From: SCGC-AAA076-P13 sp963926355
GTDB lineage: Bacteria > Pseudomonadota > Gammaproteobacteria > Magnimaribacterales > D2472
Direction of reading: 5' to 3'
Assembly: GCA_963926355.1 (NCBI GenBank)
Contig: CAWUWW010000009.1
Coordinates: 1 to 54,218, forward strand
DNA length: 54,218 nt
The notes under the pieces were generated by a model. That model did not search any database, was not told where the DNA came from, and saw nothing but the letters and a program-made list of their open reading frames with translations. The position numbers and the translations under genes are program-made. The first letter of the stretch is position 1, and every line of letters starts with the position of its first letter. Shown in pieces: positions 51,183 through 54,218 of the stretch.

Positions 51183-52225
51183 TGAATAAACAAGTTGATA
51201 TAGTTATAATAGGAGCAGGCCCTGTTGGCTTGTTTACGGTTTTTGAGGCTGGGTTACTGGGTTTAAACTGCGTCTTAATAGATAACCTGGATAAGCCTGG
51301 CGGTCAATGTGCCGAGCTTTATCCTGAAAAACCCATATACGATATTCCAGGAGTTCCTTCACAAACCGGACAAGAGCATATAAATGCCCTTTTAGAACAA
51401 ATAAAGCCTTTTAAATATAACTTATATTTAAATCAAAGAGTTGAAAGCCTTGTGGAAATAAATGTTGAAGATGAGAATTATTGGCAAGTCACTACAAATG
51501 AAAAAAATAGCTTCACCACAAAAAATGTATTTATTGCAGCTGGAGCTGGGTCATTTGAAGCAAGAAGACCTCCCAATATAAATGAACCAGATAAATTTCT
51601 TGATAAAGGTGTTAATTATGCGGTTAGATCAGTAGATAAATATAAAGATAAAGATGTATTTATATTTGGTGGTGGCGACTCTGCATTAGATTGGACTTTA
51701 GAGCTAGCTGATAAAGCTAAAAGTCTTTCGCTTGTTCATAGAAGAGATGTATTTAGAGGAGCCTTACATTCTGAAGAGAAAGTAAGAGAGCTAGTTAAGC
51801 TAAAGAAAGTTAATCTTTTGACACCCTATCTAATTAGTTCAATTAAGGGTGGTGATAAAGTCACGGGACTTTCTTTAAAAAATTTCGATACTAATGAAAT
51901 TGAAGAGTTTATTGCTGATGAGATAGTTTTTCTATTTGGTCTCAATAAGAAGCTTGGTCCTATATTGGACTGGGAACTTGAACTGAACAATAAGAAAATT
52001 AATGTGAATACTGAGAATTTTCAAACCTCCAAGGAAGGAATATTTGCCGTGGGTGATATAAATGACTACCCAGGTAAACTTGATCTTATCCTATCTGGAT
52101 TCCATGAAACTACTCTGGCTGTTCAAGAAGCATACAAAAGAATATATCCAGGCGAAAGAGTTCCCTTCGGTTACACCACATCGAATACAAAGCTCCAACA
52201 AAAGCTTGGTGTAGTTGATAAATAA
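51182..52225 (+). CDS. Thioredoxin-reductase-like ferredoxin-NADP+ reductase (YumC type)
   Basis: 347 residues, two-dinucleotide-binding-fold flavoprotein. FAD motif VIIGAGPVGLFTVFEAG (about 8-24), PGGQCAELYPEKPIYDIPGVP (typical of YumC-type FNR, AALYPEKYIYD), NADPH motif FIFGGGDSALDWTLELA, and GIFAVGDINDYPGKLDLI. The CxxC disulfide of true thioredoxin reductases is missing, so it should be a ferredoxin/flavodoxin reductase. The following gene encodes a soluble RnfB-like ferredoxin, a plausible partner. It overlaps metG by one base and that gene by 11. Confidence 0.9.
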   Translation: MNKQVDIVIIGAGPVGLFTVFEAGLLGLNCVLIDNLDKPGGQCAELYPEKPIYDIPGVPSQTGQEHINALLEQIKPFKYNLYLNQRVESLVEINVEDENYWQVTTNEKNSFTTKNVFIAAGAGSFEARRPPNINEPDKFLDKGVNYAVRSVDKYKDKDVFIFGGGDSALDWTLELADKAKSLSLVHRRDVFRGALHSEEKVRELVKLKKVNLLTPYLISSIKGGDKVTGLSLKNFDTNEIEEFIADEIVFLFGLNKKLGPILDWELELNNKKINVNTENFQTSKEGIFAVGDINDYPGKLDLILSGFHETTLAVQEAYKRIYPGERVPFGYTTSNTKLQQKLGVVDK

Positions 52226-52904
52226 ATTGGAATTAATTAATTTAATACACAAAGAGCTTCCACAAATCCAATGCGGTAGATGTGACACTCCAGGTTGCCA
52301 TCAATATGCAGAGGCCATAGTTGCTGGAGCTCCTCATGATAGATGTGTTCCAGGCGGCGAGGATACATTAAAAGCATTAAATAAATTACTTGAAAACAAC
52401 CTAGCGTCTGTTGACTTAGAATACGGCCCTACAATAGGTTCACAAAAAGTTACTATTATTGAAGAAGAATGTATTGGATGTAAAAAATGTATAACTGCGT
52501 GTCCTGTCGATGCAATTATTGGGGCAGCAAATTTAATGCATTCAGTTATTGATGATATCTGTACAGGTTGTGAGCTTTGTATAGAGCCTTGCCCTGTAGA
52601 TTGTATAGAAATTGTTGAGGTTGCTATTTATGATATTGATCAACCAAGAAAAATATCTCAATCATTTTATAATTTAAAAGAAAATTTAAATCTGAATAGC
52701 GAACGATCGAAAATTAAAAACCTGTCCGATGAAAATATGAATATTAGCAACTCTATAAATACTCAAATCAGCAATAGAAAAATAGATAAACAAATAGGTT
52801 TAAAAGAAATGCAGCATAAGATCGCCAAAGCTGATCTTGAAAAATTACATAACTACGATCAACTAGAAATTGATAAATTTATTAATAAGGGTCTAGAAAA
52901 ATGA
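52215..52904 (+). CDS. Soluble RnfB-like polyferredoxin
   Basis: 229 residues. Residues about 12-50 form the 4Fe-4S domain of RnfB (LPQIQCGRCDTPGCHQYAEAI, C20, C23, C28, C44). Next come two [4Fe-4S] ferredoxin motifs (C86-C89-C92-C96 and C116-C119-C122-C126, with an extra Cys130). The N-terminal membrane helix of RnfB is missing, no rnfACDGE follow, and the C-terminal 80 residues are charged. The start is TTG at 52215, overlapping the reductase by 11 bases; a TTG at 52227 is possible. Likely an electron carrier for the FNR-type protein upstream. Single rnfB-like genes occur in proteobacteria without the Rnf complex. Confidence 0.85.
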   Translation: MINKLELINLIHKELPQIQCGRCDTPGCHQYAEAIVAGAPHDRCVPGGEDTLKALNKLLENNLASVDLEYGPTIGSQKVTIIEEECIGCKKCITACPVDAIIGAANLMHSVIDDICTGCELCIEPCPVDCIEIVEVAIYDIDQPRKISQSFYNLKENLNLNSERSKIKNLSDENMNISNSINTQISNRKIDKQIGLKEMQHKIAKADLEKLHNYDQLEIDKFINKGLEK

Positions 52905-53494
52905 TGAAAGAAAGGTTTAGAAAATATCTTCCAGTTGTTGTTGACTTAGAGACAGGTGGCTTTAACCCTCTAAATAATGCTATTTTAGAAATAGCGATAA
53001 CACTTGTTGAGGAAGAAGATGATCTCTTATTCGTTGGTGAGACATTTAGATTTCATATACAGCCATATGAAGGTTTGCTAGTAGAGCAGGAATCACTTGA
53101 ATTTACTAAAATCAATCTTGATCACCCCTTGCGAAATGCTGTTACTGAGGATTTTGCATTAAAGGCACTTTTTAAAATTATAAACAAGGCTAGAGATAAA
53201 TATGAATGCTCAAGAGCCATTTTAGTTGGCCATAATGCACATTTTGACAGCTCTTTTATGAATGCTGCGGTGGAAAGAAATAAGATAAAACGATCTCCAT
53301 TTCACCCATTCTCTGTATTGGATACAGTTACCTTAGGAGCTCTGGCAACTAATCAGACAGTTCTTGCGAGAATATGTGAGTCACTTGAGGTAGATTACGA
53401 CTCTAAGGAAGCGCATTCAGCTGCCTACGACTCAGATGTTACAGCAAAAGTATTTTGTAAAATAATAAACGAATTTAATCAGAAGGTGAGCTAG
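52901..53494 (+). CDS. rnt: Ribonuclease T
   Basis: 197 residues, DEDD-family 3' to 5' exoribonuclease essentially restricted to gammaproteobacteria. Motifs: VVDLETGGF (Asp/Glu), GHNAHFDSSFMNAAVER and HSAAYDSDVTAKVF. It trims tRNA CCA ends, 5S and 23S rRNA. Start overlaps the preceding gene by four bases (ATGATG context). It overlaps convergent grxD by 20 bases. Supports the gammaproteobacterial origin of the window. Confidence 0.95.
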   Translation: MMKERFRKYLPVVVDLETGGFNPLNNAILEIAITLVEEEDDLLFVGETFRFHIQPYEGLLVEQESLEFTKINLDHPLRNAVTEDFALKALFKIINKARDKYECSRAILVGHNAHFDSSFMNAAVERNKIKRSPFHPFSVLDTVTLGALATNQTVLARICESLEVDYDSKEAHSAAYDSDVTAKVFCKIINEFNQKVS

Positions 53495-53801
53495 AGGCGC
53501 TATCAATAATAGCTCTCAACTCACCAGCTTCATGCATTTGAGTTACGATATCGCAACCACCAATTAACTCGCCACTAACAAAAACCTGTGGGAATGTTGG
53601 CCAATCAGATATTGACGGTAATGTTGTCCTAACATCGTTATTCTCAAGAATATCAATATACGAGAATTTTGCTTCGCAATCGATTAAAGCTTGAACAGTT
53701 TTTGCAGAAAATCCACATTTAGGCTCATAAGGTGTGCCCTTCATAAAAATAAGTATGTCGTTCTCTTTGATTTGTTGCTTTAATTTTTCTTCTACGCTCA
53801 T
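53475..53801 (-). CDS. grxD: Monothiol glutaredoxin Grx4
   Basis: 108 residues. CGFS active site in PYEPKCGFSAKTVQALI (Cys29), with MKGTPYEPKCGFS, WPTFPQVFVSGELIGGCDIV as glutathione-binding part. Monothiol glutaredoxins bind a [2Fe-2S] cluster and take part in Fe-S delivery and iron sensing. The C-terminus is Ser-rich. Overlaps rnt by 20 bases. Its start is two bases before the pdxJ stop, so grxD lies downstream of pdxJ in the same direction. Confidence 0.95.
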   Translation of the reverse strand: MSVEEKLKQQIKENDILIFMKGTPYEPKCGFSAKTVQALIDCEAKFSYIDILENNDVRTTLPSISDWPTFPQVFVSGELIGGCDIVTQMHEAGELRAIIDSASSSPSD

Positions 53802-53803
53802 AA

Positions 53804-54218
53804 TTATCCTTTTGTTATATCTATATATTTCTTTATAGTGTCTTCGAAACCAAAATTCAAGGCGTCAACTATAATTGCATGGCCAATTGATACTTCGTCA
53901 ACTCCACCGATCTTAACCAACTCCGGAAGGTTTATTAAATTAAGATCATGTCCTGCATTAACTAAAATATTAGATTGTTTTGCCTTTGTTATTATAGACC
54001 CAATAATTGAAGATATTGTAAAGTCTTCGTTTGCTATGCACTGGGAGAAATAGCCAGTGTGAATTTCTATTGAATTAGCTCCCATTAAAGCAGCATAATC
54101 GACTGCTTCTAAATTTGCTTCACCATTTTTAGTGCTATCTACAAAAAGACTAACTCGAGATTTTGGTGATATAGCTTTTAGCTCATAGATAATTTCTTTA
54201 AGTTTATTATCATGGTCA
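53804..54218 (-). CDS. pdxJ: Pyridoxine 5'-phosphate synthase, partial
   Basis: Minus-strand gene cut by the right edge, so only the C-terminal 137 codons are visible. The frame reads SRVSLFVDSTKNGEANLEAV, then MGANSIEIHTGYFSQC, NAGHDLNLINLPELVKIGGVDEVSIGHAI, DALNFGFEDTIKKY. These are the PdxJ strand motifs EIHTG and VNAGHDLN and the conserved phosphate-binding end EVSIGHAI. PdxJ condenses 1-deoxyxylulose-5-phosphate with 3-amino-1-hydroxyacetone phosphate to pyridoxine 5'-phosphate. An internal ATG at 54085 is not the real start. Confidence 0.94.
   Translation of the reverse strand, partial: DHDNKLKEIIYELKAISPKSRVSLFVDSTKNGEANLEAVDYAALMGANSIEIHTGYFSQCIANEDFTISSIIGSIITKAKQSNILVNAGHDLNLINLPELVKIGGVDEVSIGHAIIVDALNFGFEDTIKKYIDITKG

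Noticed and set aside
51182..52225. Thioredoxin reductase
   Set aside because: No CxxC redox disulfide; PEKPIYDIPG matches YumC-type ferredoxin-NADP reductases.
52215..52904. Membrane RnfB of an Rnf complex
   Set aside because: The N-terminal membrane helix is missing and no other rnf genes follow; a soluble RnfB-like protein is the better call.
1..54218. Mobile elements, prophage, CRISPR arrays, rRNA or tRNA genes
   Set aside because: No transposase, integrase, spaced direct repeats or cloverleaf-like sequence was found on reading both strands by eye.

Overview
The window comes from a strongly AT-rich, very compact chromosome of a gammaproteobacterium. Supporting genes are RNase T, a CsiV-like gene after mfd, Na+-NQR with NqrM, NhaB, DusA, and the rne/rluC, rpmF-fab and mrp/metG neighbourhoods. 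The low G+C, short or overlapping gene junctions, missing members of classic operons and a marine-type gene set (Na+-NQR, NhaB, a GH16 lipoprotein, a Na+/amino-acid symporter, acyl-CoA dehydrogenases) suggest a streamlined marine lineage such as SAR86. That placement is inference. I see no rRNA, tRNA, CRISPR array, insertion sequence or prophage.

Layout. 1-1.3 kb: two small genes (HbpS/GlcG-like and DUF1330). 1.3-9.6 kb: infA, clpA-clpS-icd (minus), then mnmA, purB and isocitrate lyase (plus). This resembles the Pseudomonas gene order without cspD and hflD. 9.6-18.2 kb: a complete Na+-NQR module on the minus strand, gap-nqrABCDEF-apbE-nqrM, where nqrM is a 58-codon gene that is easy to miss. 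18.3-20.6 kb: a two-subunit acyl-CoA dehydrogenase pair. 20.7-25.4 kb: mfd-csiV and convergent nfuA. 25.4-26.6 kb: a DUF2970 membrane miniprotein and trmA.

26.6-32.3 kb holds the most interesting region. A TrpR/YerC-family regulator leads a histidine operon, hisG-hisDB-hisH-hisA-hisF-hisIE. HisD and HisB form one 624-residue polypeptide, hisC is absent, and the promoter carries palindromes, one close to the classical trp operator. 32.3-35.5 kb: a GH16 beta-glucanase lipoprotein, an AGCS symporter with a large insertion, and a glutaredoxin. 35.7-41.2 kb: an SDR, then the reduced cluster rpmF-fabD-fabG-acpP-mltG-tmk-holB, lacking plsX, fabH, fabF and pabC. 41.3-44.5 kb: rluC and rne in divergent orientation. 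This RNase E lacks the Zn-link cysteines, and its Shine-Dalgarno sequence sits in a leader hairpin.

44.5-54.2 kb: nudC/nhaB with start codons about 20 bases apart, dusA, an MlaA homologue without a lipobox cysteine, an Mrp ATPase without its CxxC, metG, a YumC-type ferredoxin-NADP reductase next to a soluble RnfB-like ferredoxin, RNase T, a monothiol glutaredoxin, and the 3' part of pdxJ running off the right edge.

Main themes are energy metabolism on a sodium cycle (NQR, NhaB, AGCS), Fe-S and redox handling (NfuA, Mrp, monothiol Grx, FNR/RnfB-like) and core synthesis (His, fatty acid, tRNA modification). I found no clearly new multi-gene system. The most novel candidates are the HisD-HisB fusion with its TrpR-family control region, the altered RNase E with its leader, and the FNR/RnfB-like pair.
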